Shown here piece after piece: positions 44,009-53,282 of a DNA stretch of 64,000 bases (its first letter is position 1; the number at the start of each line of letters is the position of its first letter). The stretch is from positions 472,519 to 536,518 of the forward strand of contig CALARK010000020.1 of NCBI GenBank assembly GCA_937888595.1, written 5' to 3'. The notes beneath the pieces are model-generated. The model searched no databases. It saw only the letters and a list, made by a program, of their open reading frames with translations, and was not told where the DNA came from. The DNA comes from an uncultured Sterolibacteriaceae bacterium (GTDB lineage: Bacteria > Pseudomonadota > Gammaproteobacteria > Burkholderiales > Rhodocyclaceae). The translations under genes and the position numbers were made by a program.

Positions 44009-44131
44009 TTACTTGGCCGCTTTCTCGATGGCTTCGCCACCCTTCTTGATGTCCTTGCCGACCCCCTGCACGGTATTGCAGGCGGACAGTGCGAATGCGG
44101 CAGCGATGATGATGAGCAGAGTTTGCTTCAT
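44009..44131 (-). CDS. ecnA: Entericidin A/B family lipoprotein
   Basis: A 40-residue lipoprotein precursor: signal peptide MKQTLLIIIAAAFALSAC with the lipobox cysteine at residue 18, then NTVQGVGKDIKKGGEAIEKAAK, an amphipathic helix typical of entericidins (toxin/antidote lipopeptides in enterics; role elsewhere unclear). It lies in the leucine operon between leuC (10-base gap) and leuD (two-base gap). I recall the same placement in other Betaproteobacteria. Only one of the usual A/B pair is present. Confidence 0.88.
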   Translation of the reverse strand: MKQTLLIIIAAAFALSACNTVQGVGKDIKKGGEAIEKAAK

Positions 44132-44141
44132 GGTCGTCTCC

Positions 44142-45557
44142 TCAGGAAACTCGGGGGAATTTGCGGACATCGGTGAAATGCCCGCTGATCGCAGCCGCGG
44201 CCGCCATGGCCGGGCTGACCAGATGGGTGCGGCCGCCATTGCCCTGGCGGCCTTCGAAGTTGCGGTTCGAGGTCGAGGCGCAGCGCTCGCCCGGCTCCAG
44301 CCGGTCGGCGTTCATCGCCAGGCACATCGAACAGCCGGGTTCACGCCACTCGAAACCGGCGGAGACGAAAATCCTGTCGAGTCCCTCGGCCTCGGCCTGT
44401 TGCTTGACCAGCCCCGAGCCCGGCACGACGAGGACGCGCCGCACGCTGACGGCCTTCGTGCGCCCCTTGGCGACGGCCGCCGCCTCGCGCAGGTCTTCGA
44501 TGCGCGAGTTGGTGCAGCTGCCGATGAAGACCTGGTCGACCGCGATCTCGCTGATCGGTGTGCGCGGCGTCAGGCCCATGTACTGCAAGGCGCGCGTGAC
44601 GCCCTCGCGCTTCACCGGATCGGCAAAATCCTCCGGCGCCGGGACGCTGCCGTCGACCGGCACCACCATCTCGGGCGAGGTGCCCCAGGTGACCTGCGGC
44701 CTGATCGTCGCGGCGTCGATCTCGACGACGGCGTCGAATTTTGCGCCGGCATCGGAAACCAGCGTGCGCCAGTGGGCAACGGCACGGTCCCAGGCTTCAC
44801 CGGTCGGCGAAAACGACCGGCCCTTTAGGTAGTCGATGGTCGTATCGTCGACCGCGACGAAGCCGACGCGGGCCCCTGCCTCGATCGCCATGTTGCACAC
44901 CGTCATGCGGCCTTCCATCGACAGTGCCCGGATCGCCGCACCGCCGAACTCGATGGCGTAGCCCGTGCCGCCGGCCGTGCCGATCCTGCCGATGATGGCC
45001 AGCACGATGTCCTTCGCCGTCACGCCGGCGCCGACTTTCCCGTCGACCCTCACCAGCATCGATTTCATCTTCTTCTGCAGCAGGCACTGCGTGGCCAGCA
45101 CATGCTCGACCTCGGAGGTGCCGATGCCGTGCGCCAGGCAGGCGAAGGCGCCGTGCGTCGAGGTATGCGAATCACCGCACACCACGGTCATGCCCGGCAG
45201 CGTCGCGCCGTTCTCGGGACCGACGACATGGACGATGCCCTGCCGCGCATCCTTGAAGGGGAAGTAGGCCAGCGCACCGACCTCGCGGATATTGGCGTCG
45301 AGCGTCTCGACCTGCTGGCGCGAGACCGGGTCCTCGATGCCACGCTCCCAGTGGTCGGTCGGCGTGTTGTGGTCGGCGGTGGCGACGATGGACGAGATGC
45401 GCCACGGCTTGCGCCCGGCGATCTTGAGTCCTTCGAAGGCCTGCGGACTGGTGACTTCATGCACCAGGTGGCGGTCGATATAGAGCAGCGCGGTACCGTC
45501 CGCTTCGGTGCGGACGACATGGCTCTGCCAAAGCTTGTCGTAGAGCGTCTGTGGCAT
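44142..45557 (-). CDS. leuC: 3-isopropylmalate dehydratase large subunit
   Basis: An aconitase-like 4Fe-4S enzyme of leucine synthesis. It has 471 residues: VCGDSHTSTHGAFACLAHGIG, cluster cysteines in FIGSCTNSRIEDL and GCSMCLAMN. The ATG at 45557 fits the family start (MPQTLYDKLW). Residues about 175-182 read KVGAGVTA, and the DNA there matches 23 of 29 bases of the dispersed repeat; LeuC proteins naturally have a similar peptide (for example GxVxPGVTAKD), so this may be convergence. Confidence 0.97.
   Translation of the reverse strand: MPQTLYDKLWQSHVVRTEADGTALLYIDRHLVHEVTSPQAFEGLKIAGRKPWRISSIVATADHNTPTDHWERGIEDPVSRQQVETLDANIREVGALAYFPFKDARQGIVHVVGPENGATLPGMTVVCGDSHTSTHGAFACLAHGIGTSEVEHVLATQCLLQKKMKSMLVRVDGKVGAGVTAKDIVLAIIGRIGTAGGTGYAIEFGGAAIRALSMEGRMTVCNMAIEAGARVGFVAVDDTTIDYLKGRSFSPTGEAWDRAVAHWRTLVSDAGAKFDAVVEIDAATIRPQVTWGTSPEMVVPVDGSVPAPEDFADPVKREGVTRALQYMGLTPRTPISEIAVDQVFIGSCTNSRIEDLREAAAVAKGRTKAVSVRRVLVVPGSGLVKQQAEAEGLDRIFVSAGFEWREPGCSMCLAMNADRLEPGERCASTSNRNFEGRQGNGGRTHLVSPAMAAAAAISGHFTDVRKFPRVS
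45013..45041 (-). repeat. KVG-like sequence in leuC (23 of 29 bases)
   Basis: In-frame match giving KVGAGVTA. The position is conserved in LeuC proteins generally, so conservation of the protein could explain it. Listed for completeness. Confidence 0.3.
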
Positions 45558-45586
45558 AGGGAAATATTCCGTCGGAGACGGTGAAA

Positions 45587-46354
45587 TTATCGCACAGGCC
45601 GGTAGTAGCCCTGCGCTTCGGGCAACCAGCGCCGGAGGTTCGCGATGCGGGTATCGTCGGCCGGATGGGTGGACAGGAATTCCGGCGGCCGGTCCCTGTC
45701 CTTGCCCTCCGCCGCCATGCGCTGCCACAGGCCGATCGCGGCGCGCGGATCGTAGCCCGCCTTCGCCATGTAGATCAGTCCCATGCGATCGGCTTCCAAC
45801 TCATGCAGGCGCGAGTAGGGCAACAGGAAGCCGACCGCCGCCCCAGCCCCCAGCAGGCCGGCGTAGAGGTCACGTTTCTTCGCGTCCTGCGTCGCCATCA
45901 CGGTGGCGACGGTGGCGCCGGCAACGAGGATTTCCTGGCTGAGCCGCTCGCCGCCATGCCGGGCGATGGCATGCGCGACCTCGTGGCCGATCACCGCGGC
46001 GATCCCGGCATCGTCCTGCGCCACCGGCAGCAGCCCGGTATAGACGGCCACCTTGCCGCCGGGCAGGCAGAAGGCATTCAGCGTCTTGTCGTCGTCGATG
46101 ACACGAAACTCCCATTCGTAGTCGGTCCGACCGGTGGCAGCGGCAATGCGCATGCCGATGCGCTGGATACGTTCGTTGAGGACCGGATCGCGACTGAGCT
46201 TTTCCTTGGCGAGGATCTCCTTGAAGCTGGCCAGCCCCATGCGGCGCTCCTGCTGCTCGGAGACGATCTGCAACTGGCTGCGTCCCGTCAAAGGTACGTT
46301 CTGGCAGCCGGCCAGCAACATGCAGGACAGGAGCAGGGCAGCGATCGATCTCAT
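45587..46354 (-). CDS. M48 family periplasmic metalloprotease lipoprotein
   Basis: A 255-residue lipoprotein: signal peptide with lipobox LLAGC at 13-17, peptidase M48 domain with the zinc motif HEVAH and the third ligand in HELEADRMG. This group (LoiP/BepA-like) degrades or helps assemble outer-membrane proteins. No TPR region follows, so it is closer to LoiP/YcaL than to BepA. The MFS gene upstream ends seven bases before its start. Confidence 0.9.
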   Translation of the reverse strand: MRSIAALLLSCMLLAGCQNVPLTGRSQLQIVSEQQERRMGLASFKEILAKEKLSRDPVLNERIQRIGMRIAAATGRTDYEWEFRVIDDDKTLNAFCLPGGKVAVYTGLLPVAQDDAGIAAVIGHEVAHAIARHGGERLSQEILVAGATVATVMATQDAKKRDLYAGLLGAGAAVGFLLPYSRLHELEADRMGLIYMAKAGYDPRAAIGLWQRMAAEGKDRDRPPEFLSTHPADDTRIANLRRWLPEAQGYYRPVR

Positions 46355-46361
46355 TAGTGCT

Positions 46362-47531
46362 TCAACGGGGCTGCAGCGATGGCGATGACAGCCAGCGCCA
46401 GACCAGCAGCCCGCCGCAGGCGGCGAACAGCGAGGCCAGCGTGAAGGTGGTGCCGGCCCCCAGGCTGTCCCAGGTCTGCCCGCCGAGCAGCCCGCCGAGC
46501 ATGCCGCCGGCACCGAAGGACAGGCTGCCGTAGAGCCCCTGCATGCGGGCCTGCTGGTGCGGCGCGAACCAGCGTGTCAGCACCGCCACCGCCGCCGCAT
46601 GATAGGCCCCGAAGGTCGCCCCATGCAGGACCTGTGCGACGAACAGCAGTGCCGGCGAATCGGCCATCCAGCCGATCATCAGGAAGCGCAGTACGGCCAG
46701 CGCGAAGCTGGCGAGCAGGATATTGCGCAGGCTGAAATGCCGCATCAGCCGCGGCATGAAGATGAAGACGAAAATCTCCGCGATCACGCCGATCGACCAG
46801 TAGAGGCCGACCGCGGTCTTGCCGTAGCCGTGATCGACGAGATGGATCGAATAGAAGACGTAGAGCGGGCCATGCGCCACCGACATGAAGAAACAGGCCG
46901 CCAGCAGGGCCAGCACCTCCGGGCGACGCAGCAGGTCGCCGAGCGGTTCCGCCGTCCCGTCGGCGCCGACTTTCGTCTCCTCCAGCGCAAAAGCGCTGGC
47001 GAGCACGCAGACGAGGATGAACAGGCATGACCAGAGCACCGTCGCGATCGGCAATCGATCGAGCAATGCACCGATGACCAGCACGCTGAAGATGAAGCCG
47101 ACCGAGCCCCAGAGACGGATGCGGCCATAGCGCTCGGTCCGGCCTGACAGCCGATCGAGCGTCATGGCCTCGACAAGCGGCAGGGCGGCACTCCAGAAGA
47201 ACCAGACCAGCGCCATCGCCGCCAGCATCGGCAGGTAGTCGCGGGTGAAGAAAAAGCCGGAAAAGCCGACGACGGAACAGAAGGCGGCGAGCTTGACGAT
47301 CAGCGCGCGCCGGCCGAGACGGTCGGCCAGCCAGCCCCACAGATTGGGCGCCAGCAGCCGCATCACCTGCGGCACCGACATCAGGACGCCGATCTCCCAG
47401 GCGGATTGACCGATGTCCTGGAGATAAAGCGTGAAGTACGGCGCGAAGGCGCCGACGAAAGCGAAGTAGAAGAAATACCAGCCGGCCAGCGTGCCGAGCG
47501 GGCCCGGCCGGCCGACAGGCAACGCGATCAA
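46362..47531 (-). CDS. MFS transporter, HcaT-like group
   Basis: A 389-residue 12-helix permease. The N-terminus YFFYFAFVGAFAPYFTLYLQDIGQSAWEIG and WGWLADRLGRRALIVKL are typical of the 3-phenylpropionate/nucleoside-type MFS_1-like group; the substrate is unknown. It starts with TTG at 47531, whose bases overlap the YdcH-like stop (TTGA). The central cytoplasmic loop reads KVGADGTAEP at about 186-195, encoded by a dispersed repeat copy. Confidence 0.85.
   Translation of the reverse strand: MIALPVGRPGPLGTLAGWYFFYFAFVGAFAPYFTLYLQDIGQSAWEIGVLMSVPQVMRLLAPNLWGWLADRLGRRALIVKLAAFCSVVGFSGFFFTRDYLPMLAAMALVWFFWSAALPLVEAMTLDRLSGRTERYGRIRLWGSVGFIFSVLVIGALLDRLPIATVLWSCLFILVCVLASAFALEETKVGADGTAEPLGDLLRRPEVLALLAACFFMSVAHGPLYVFYSIHLVDHGYGKTAVGLYWSIGVIAEIFVFIFMPRLMRHFSLRNILLASFALAVLRFLMIGWMADSPALLFVAQVLHGATFGAYHAAAVAVLTRWFAPHQQARMQGLYGSLSFGAGGMLGGLLGGQTWDSLGAGTTFTLASLFAACGGLLVWRWLSSPSLQPR
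46948..46976 (-). repeat. KVG element, copy in MFS central loop (in frame)
   Basis: About 23 of 29 bases match; it encodes KVGADGTA in the loop between helices 6 and 7, where length variation is tolerated in MFS proteins. Confidence 0.65.
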
Positions 47532-47791
47532 GCCGGACGTTTCTGACCGACGCGGAACGCCATCAGCAACTGGTAGATCTCATCCTTGAGCTTGACGCGG
47601 GCCTTCTTCATGTCTTCGAGCGTGAAATCGGCGACGGGCATGTCATGCTCTTCAAGGTCCTCGACCTTGCCGGTCAGGCGGTCGTAGCGCGCGAACAGGC
47701 TGGCGAAATAGCCGCTATCGGCACGCATCGCATCGATGGCATCGCGCATTTCCGGGAATTCGGTGTAGAGATCGTGGTGATCGACGTGCAT
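47528..47791 (-). CDS. YdcH-like (DUF465) small protein
   Basis: An 87-residue helical protein. MHVDHHDLYTEFPEMRDAIDAMRADSGYFASLFARYDRLTGKV and EDMKKARVKLKDEIYQLL give the two-helix pattern of the DUF465/YdcH family, of unknown function. A strong ribosome site (AGGGAAGAA) precedes the ATG at 47791. Its stop overlaps the MFS start. Confidence 0.9.
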   Translation of the reverse strand: MHVDHHDLYTEFPEMRDAIDAMRADSGYFASLFARYDRLTGKVEDLEEHDMPVADFTLEDMKKARVKLKDEIYQLLMAFRVGQKRPA

Positions 47792-47835
47792 GATGTTCTT
47801 CCCTGTTTGTTTTTTGAAGATTGTTGCGGATTCTA

Positions 47836-48936
47836 TCAGCCAGCCCGGCCGGGAATGGCGGGCGTCGGGCAGACGACATCGGCGCACTGGGCGCGATGCA
47901 GCAGCGCCGCATCCATCAGCACCAGCGCCAGCATCGCCTCGGCGATCGGCGTGGCACGGATGCCGACGCAGGGATCATGGCGGCCCTCGGTCGACACGGT
48001 CGTCGGCTGGCCGGCCAGGTCGATCGAGCGACGCGGGATGCGGATGCTTGAGGTCGGCTTGATCGCGATCGACACCGTGACGTCCTGCCCGGAAGAAATG
48101 CCGCCGAGGATGCCGCCGGCGTGATTCGAAACAAAGCCGTCCGGGGTCAACTCGTCGCCGTGCTCGCTGCCGCGCTGGGCGACACAGCCGAAGCCGGCAC
48201 CGATCTCGACCCCCTTCACGGCGTTGATGCCCATCATCGCGTGGGCAATGTTCGCGTCGAGGCGATCGTAGACGGGATCTCCCCAGCCGGGCGGCAGGCC
48301 GCTCGCGGTCACCTCGATGCGAGCGCCGACCGAATCGCCGTCCTTGCGCAACTGGTCCATGAAGGCTTCCAGTTCCGGCACGATCGCTGCGTTCGGCACG
48401 AAGAACGGATTGCGGTCGATCTCGTCCGCCGCAACGAACGGAATGTCGATCGGGCCGAGCTGGCTCATCCAGCCGCGGATCGTCACGCCGTAGCGCTCAT
48501 GCAGCCACTTGCGGGCGATGGCGCCGGCGGCGACGCGCACCGCCGTCTCGCGCGCCGACGAGCGGCCGCCCCCCCGGTAGTCGCGAATGCCGAATTTCTG
48601 CCAGTAGGTGTAGTCGGCGTGGCCGGGACGAAAGCTCTGCGCGATGCTGCCATAATCCTTGCTGCGCTGGTCGGTGTTGCGGATCAGCAGGGCGATGGGT
48701 GTGCCGGTGGTTTTGCCTTCGAACACGCCGGAGAGGATTTCGACTTCATCGGCTTCGCGCCGCTGGGTGACGTGGCGCGAGGTGCCCGGCTTGCGGCGGT
48801 CGAGTTCGATCTGGATGTCGGCTGCGCAGATGCCCAGCCCCGGCGGGCAGCCATCGATGATGCAACCGATTGCCGGGCCGTGCGATTCGCCGAAGGAGGT
48901 CACGCTGAAGAGCGTTCCGATGGAGTTCCCGGACAT
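47836..48936 (-). CDS. aroC: Chorismate synthase
   Basis: Last step of the shikimate pathway, FMN-dependent. It has 366 residues: MSGNSIGTLFSVTSFGESHGPAIGCIIDG, RRKPGTSRHVTQRREADEVEILSGVFEGKTTGTPI, RGGGRSSARETAVRVAAGAIA and SGQDVTVSIAIKPTSSI. All of these are family signatures. It is transcribed towards the YdcH-like gene, 44 bases away, and is divergent from the binding-protein gene. Confidence 0.97.
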   Translation of the reverse strand: MSGNSIGTLFSVTSFGESHGPAIGCIIDGCPPGLGICAADIQIELDRRKPGTSRHVTQRREADEVEILSGVFEGKTTGTPIALLIRNTDQRSKDYGSIAQSFRPGHADYTYWQKFGIRDYRGGGRSSARETAVRVAAGAIARKWLHERYGVTIRGWMSQLGPIDIPFVAADEIDRNPFFVPNAAIVPELEAFMDQLRKDGDSVGARIEVTASGLPPGWGDPVYDRLDANIAHAMMGINAVKGVEIGAGFGCVAQRGSEHGDELTPDGFVSNHAGGILGGISSGQDVTVSIAIKPTSSIRIPRRSIDLAGQPTTVSTEGRHDPCVGIRATPIAEAMLALVLMDAALLHRAQCADVVCPTPAIPGRAG

Positions 48937-49027
48937 GAAACAATGTCTTTCAAATAGTCTGGAGCCAGTTTACCATGGCGCAAACAGCCTCCCCAGGCAT
49001 GACAACAAGAAGTAGAGGATCGCCACG

Positions 49028-50065
49028 ATGCCCCTGCCCCGTCGTCACTTCATGTTTTCCCTCTCCGGCTTGCTGCTGGGTTTGCCAGCGGCCACACGTG
49101 TGCATGCCGAAGAGGACCCCACGGTCATCGTGCGGCTCAATCTGCCGGGTCCGGGTTCGCTGCCGTTCCTGCCGCTCGAACTGATTTCGGCGCTGGGGTT
49201 CGACCGTGAAGTGGGTGCACGACTGCTGCTGCGTTACCACCCCAGCGGCATACGCGCACTCGAGGACACGCTGCAGGGCAATGCGGACCTCGCTGCCCTG
49301 GGCTTCCCGACCCTGCCGCTGATGCACCTGCGCGGCAAGGAGGCCGTCGCAATCGCGCCGCTCTCGGGCCCCCGCCACACGTTCCACCTGATGGTCCGCG
49401 AGGACCTGGGCCGCTCGATCACCCGCATCGAACAGATGAAGGGGCGCACCGTCGCGATCTCGACCGGCAGCTCCAACAGCAAGACCTACATGCGGATGCT
49501 GGCCGAAATCCTGCTGCAAAACCATGGCATAGGGGACCATCAGATTCGCTGGCTCTCTTCCGGACAGAACTGGGAAAGCATCAGCGGTGCGATGATCAGC
49601 AAGGCTGCCGATGCCGTCCTGTGCGAACAGCCTTTTCCCGCCCGCCTCATGCGCAAAGGACTGGCCGTATCGCTGGTCGACTTCGGCGACCCGGCGATAC
49701 AGCGACGCGTTGCCGGCATCAACGCACAACGCAGCGCGATCGTTGCCCCGCGCCAGCGACTCGAGCGGCCCGACATGCTGCAGAAGGCCCACCTGATGGT
49801 GCGCATGCTGCAGCGGGTGCTCGCCTGGCTGCGCGAGACGCCGGTACACACGATTGCGGAACGCGCGTCCGCGAGGAGCGAGGAGGAGCGCACCGAAATC
49901 GCCGCCCTCCTCGAAAGCCTGGCCGGCATGTACAGTCCGGATGCCCGCTTCGTCGAATCGAGAGTCGCGGCGACCAACGACTTCCTGCGCACCGCCACCG
50001 GCAACGATGCCCTGCCCTCGGCCCTGGACTTCATCGATGACCGCTGGGCTGGACGCATGCCATGA
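49028..50065 (+). CDS. Periplasmic substrate-binding protein (NMT1/SsuA-like)
   Basis: A 345-residue exported protein: signal peptide about 1-26 (RRHFMFSLSGLLLGLPAATRVHA), then a two-lobed type 2 binding fold with LGFPTLPLMHLRG and GRTVAISTGSSNSKTYMRMLAEILL, like ABC-type nitrate/sulfonate/taurine receptors. No ABC permease or ATPase is near. Its last four bases overlap the start of a GGDEF/EAL protein with a periplasmic domain (ATGA), so its likely role is to present a ligand to that sensor rather than to a transporter. GAGG precedes the ATG. Confidence 0.85.
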   Translation: MPLPRRHFMFSLSGLLLGLPAATRVHAEEDPTVIVRLNLPGPGSLPFLPLELISALGFDREVGARLLLRYHPSGIRALEDTLQGNADLAALGFPTLPLMHLRGKEAVAIAPLSGPRHTFHLMVREDLGRSITRIEQMKGRTVAISTGSSNSKTYMRMLAEILLQNHGIGDHQIRWLSSGQNWESISGAMISKAADAVLCEQPFPARLMRKGLAVSLVDFGDPAIQRRVAGINAQRSAIVAPRQRLERPDMLQKAHLMVRMLQRVLAWLRETPVHTIAERASARSEEERTEIAALLESLAGMYSPDARFVESRVAATNDFLRTATGNDALPSALDFIDDRWAGRMP

Positions 50066-52821
50066 CACCGGCCGGCGACGCATCCTCCTCCCGCCGTACC
50101 ATCCGTCGCCAGGCCCTGGTCAGGCTGGTGGGAGTGATGCTGGCGCTGGTCATCGGCATTCCGCTCATCGGCCTCAACTCTTACTACATAAGACAGGCGC
50201 GCGAAGTGGAACAGAAACTCGAGACCACGCGCGACTTCTATGCCGAACTGCTGCCCAAGGTCGAGTCGGATTGGCTGACGCAGGCAGCGCAACTCAAGGC
50301 GCGCATCGAATTCACGCGTATCCTCGAGGACAAATCCAGCGACGAAACGCGCTGGGCAAAGCTGAATACCCTGCTGACCGCACAGTGGGAGTTTCTCGAA
50401 TTCTCCAACCTGATGCTGCTCGGCCCCGACGACCGCCTGCTCTATCGCTACGGGACCGAGGCGGCCCGGATGCCGCACACGCTGCAGGCCATCCTCTCCG
50501 GCTGGCATTTCGATTCGAGCAACCGCGAGCTGTATCGAATCATCCAGGTACCGATCTGGCTGGGCGAAGCCGGCCAGGGATCCCTGATCCTCTTCAAGGC
50601 GCTCAATACCGGAACGCTGCAGAAGCTCGTCAGCCCCGAAACCCACCTGCATCTCCATGCCTTCGGCACCCTGATCGCAAGCTCGATCGCCGGATCACGC
50701 GAGCAGTGCAGTCCCGGACGCGAAGGCCTGTTGCAGGTCGACGGCCAGCCTTTCATTCAGGCGGACCTCGCTTGGCCTCATGACAGCGCGCAGGCGCCGG
50801 TCATCATCGTGCATCGCACCTACGAGGCCAGCATCAGTTTCGCCGAGTTCATGCTGCGACCGCTCGTCGCCATCACCTTCGTCAGCCTGCTGCTCTGGCT
50901 GGGCCTGGGTCGCTGGCTGACCCGTCTGGTCCGGCGCATCGAATCGCTCGACACCGGGATCGGGCACTTTGCCGAGCACCGCCTCGTCGCGCCGGCCGTG
51001 AAGGCGCTCGCCCCGGCGCAGGCGACACACGACGAGATCAGCGATGTCGCCGCATCGCTCGAGGAGATGATGACGCGCGTCAATGCACGCGATGCCGAGC
51101 AGCGGGTCTACCTCGACACGCTCGCGATACTCGAGGAAGCCGTGCTGGAACTGGACTGCGACGGCCGCATCGTCCATGCCAGCCCGGGCTGGCATCGCCT
51201 GACGCATTGCCAGGACAATGTGCAGGGCATCGCGATCACCGAATTCATCCACCAGTACGATGCTGACGCCCTGCACCAGGTTTGCGCCGCCTTCCGCAGC
51301 GGCGAAAAGAATCAGGCGCAACTGCGGCTGCGCCTGCGCAACGACGACGGCAGCGAACAATGGGCGGAATGCCGGCTGATCGCCCAGACGGGCTCGCAGG
51401 GCAAGCTGAGCGGGATCCGCGGCATCCTGCGCGACATCACCCAGACCTATCTGCACGAGCAGCAGATTACCCACATGGCGCTGCACGATGCATTGACCGA
51501 CCTGCCCAACCGGATCCTGCTCGATGATCGCATCAAGATCGCCACCCGCATGGCGAGCCGCAGCGAGAAATACGTCGCCGTCTGTTTCATCGATCTCGAC
51601 CACTTCAAGAAAATCAATGACAGCCTGGGCCACAAGGCCGGCGACCGGCTGCTGGTCGCATTCTCGAAACGCCTGCGCGAGCAGTTGCGCAGCGGCGACA
51701 CGCTCGCACGCTGGGGCGGTGACGAATTCGTCCTGCTGCTGCCCGAACTGGCCGATCTGGAAGCCGCCCGCGAGGTCGCCCGCAAGGTCGACGAAGCCCT
51801 GAAGCAGCCCATCCCGCTCGACGACAGCGACTATCTCGTCACCTTCAGCATGGGGGTCGCGCTCTATCCCGACGACGCGCTCGACGTCGAAGGACTGCTG
51901 TCGCACGCCGACCGGGCGATGTTCTATGCCAAGACGCAGGGACGCAACCAGACCAGTTTCTTCCGCGAGATCGCCGACAAGGGCGGTGGCAAGCGCGAGC
52001 TCTACATCCAGAACAAACTGGTCGAAGCCGTGCAGGCCGGGCGCATCCAGGCCTGGTTCCAGCCGATCGTGAGTGCCGCGAACGGCGACTGCCAGGTCGT
52101 CGAGGTTCTGGCCCGCTGGCACGACAGCGAGTTCGGCTGGGTCAGCCCCGCCACTTTCATCCCGATCGCCGAAAGCACCGGCGCGATCCGCGACCTCGGT
52201 CGCCAGATCTGGCTCCAGTCGCTCGATGCGCTGCAGGCCTGGCGCAAGCAGGGGCACACGATGCGTGCGGCGATCAACGTCTCCAAGCGCCAGCTGTTCT
52301 CGGGACATTTCACCGAGCAACTGATGGGGGAACTGGCACTCAAGGGCCTGTCGCCCGACGATGTGGTTCTCGAAGTCACGGAAAGCATCGCGCTGCTGGA
52401 CGTCGCCAATGCTTCCGAGCGTCTCGAGGATCTTCATCGCTGCGGCTTCCAGCTCGCCATCGACGATTTCGGTACCGGCTATTCGGCATTGTCCCAGTTG
52501 CACGAGATGCCGGTGGACGAATTGAAGATCGACATCTCGTTCGTGCGTCGCATCCACGAGCCCGCCGGACGCTCGATGGTTCAGGCCATCATCCAGCTCG
52601 CCAAGGCACTGGCGCTCCAAACCATCGCCGAGGGCGTGGAGAACGAAGCGACCGCCCACCTGCTCCGGTCACTCGGCGTCGACTACCTGCAGGGCTATCA
52701 TTTCGCACGGCCGATGCCGCGCGAGGAATTCGACGCATGGCTTTCCGGGTCGGGAACGACCCCGGCCACCCCGGCCATCGTCCATCAGGCGGATCAGCCC
52801 TCTTTCGCTGCCGGCTCCTGA
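50062..52821 (+). CDS. Membrane GGDEF-EAL protein (diguanylate cyclase/phosphodiesterase) with periplasmic sensor, HAMP and PAS
   Basis: A 919-residue inner-membrane c-di-GMP enzyme. Membrane helix about 16-37; periplasmic region 40-260; second helix about 265-283 (VAITFVSLLLWLGLG); HAMP to about 345; PAS about 350-470; GGDEF with intact GGDEF at 552-556 and an inhibitory RxxD site (RSGD) five residues before; EAL domain from about 650 with EVL for EAL, DDFGTGYS, ELKID and AEGVENE. Both activities look possible. Translationally coupled to the binding protein upstream; the last 28 bases overlap the convergent CBS gene. Confidence 0.93.
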   Translation: MTPAGDASSSRRTIRRQALVRLVGVMLALVIGIPLIGLNSYYIRQAREVEQKLETTRDFYAELLPKVESDWLTQAAQLKARIEFTRILEDKSSDETRWAKLNTLLTAQWEFLEFSNLMLLGPDDRLLYRYGTEAARMPHTLQAILSGWHFDSSNRELYRIIQVPIWLGEAGQGSLILFKALNTGTLQKLVSPETHLHLHAFGTLIASSIAGSREQCSPGREGLLQVDGQPFIQADLAWPHDSAQAPVIIVHRTYEASISFAEFMLRPLVAITFVSLLLWLGLGRWLTRLVRRIESLDTGIGHFAEHRLVAPAVKALAPAQATHDEISDVAASLEEMMTRVNARDAEQRVYLDTLAILEEAVLELDCDGRIVHASPGWHRLTHCQDNVQGIAITEFIHQYDADALHQVCAAFRSGEKNQAQLRLRLRNDDGSEQWAECRLIAQTGSQGKLSGIRGILRDITQTYLHEQQITHMALHDALTDLPNRILLDDRIKIATRMASRSEKYVAVCFIDLDHFKKINDSLGHKAGDRLLVAFSKRLREQLRSGDTLARWGGDEFVLLLPELADLEAAREVARKVDEALKQPIPLDDSDYLVTFSMGVALYPDDALDVEGLLSHADRAMFYAKTQGRNQTSFFREIADKGGGKRELYIQNKLVEAVQAGRIQAWFQPIVSAANGDCQVVEVLARWHDSEFGWVSPATFIPIAESTGAIRDLGRQIWLQSLDALQAWRKQGHTMRAAINVSKRQLFSGHFTEQLMGELALKGLSPDDVVLEVTESIALLDVANASERLEDLHRCGFQLAIDDFGTGYSALSQLHEMPVDELKIDISFVRRIHEPAGRSMVQAIIQLAKALALQTIAEGVENEATAHLLRSLGVDYLQGYHFARPMPREEFDAWLSGSGTTPATPAIVHQADQPSFAAGS

Positions 52822-53255
52822 CCTTCCGGCCAGTCACGGATGTAGGCCTTGAGCATGCGGTTCTCGAAGCTCTGCTCTTCCAGCACCGCCTTCGCCACAT
52901 CATGGAAGGAAATCACGCCGAGCAGCGTGTAGCCGTCCATGACCGGCAGGTAGCGCATGTGCTCGCTGACCATCAGGCGGCGCAACTGGTCGACATCCAT
53001 GAAGGGGTCGGCGGTGCGCGGGCTCTTCACCATCACGTCGCGGATCGGGACGCCGCCCCAGGCGGCATGATTCTCGTTGAGCGCGCGCATCACCTCGCGA
53101 AAGGTGAGCATCCCGACCATGCGCCCGCCTTCGAAGCAGACCAGCGAACCGACATCCTGCTCGCTCATCACCGCCACAGCCTCTGAAAGCTTCTTGTCCG
53201 GGGCGATGGTGTAGAGCACCGTCCCCTTGATATCGAGAATCTGCCTGACTTGCAT
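52794..53255 (-). CDS. CBS-domain pair protein
   Basis: A 153-residue cytoplasmic protein made of two CBS domains (about 8-60 and 75-130), a fold that binds adenosyl nucleotides. VGSLVCFEGGRMVGMLTFREVMRAL and RRLMVSEHMRYLPVMDGYTLLGVISFHDVAKAVL are the two conserved halves. No enzyme is attached; stand-alone CBS proteins often sense energy charge. The 3' end overlaps the GGDEF/EAL gene by 28 bases. The ferredoxin gene ends 27 bases upstream on minus-strand order. Confidence 0.92.
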   Translation of the reverse strand: MQVRQILDIKGTVLYTIAPDKKLSEAVAVMSEQDVGSLVCFEGGRMVGMLTFREVMRALNENHAAWGGVPIRDVMVKSPRTADPFMDVDQLRRLMVSEHMRYLPVMDGYTLLGVISFHDVAKAVLEEQSFENRMLKAYIRDWPEGQEPAAKEG

Positions 53256-53282
53256 GGTGGTCTCCTCCTCCGGTCTTTGTAA

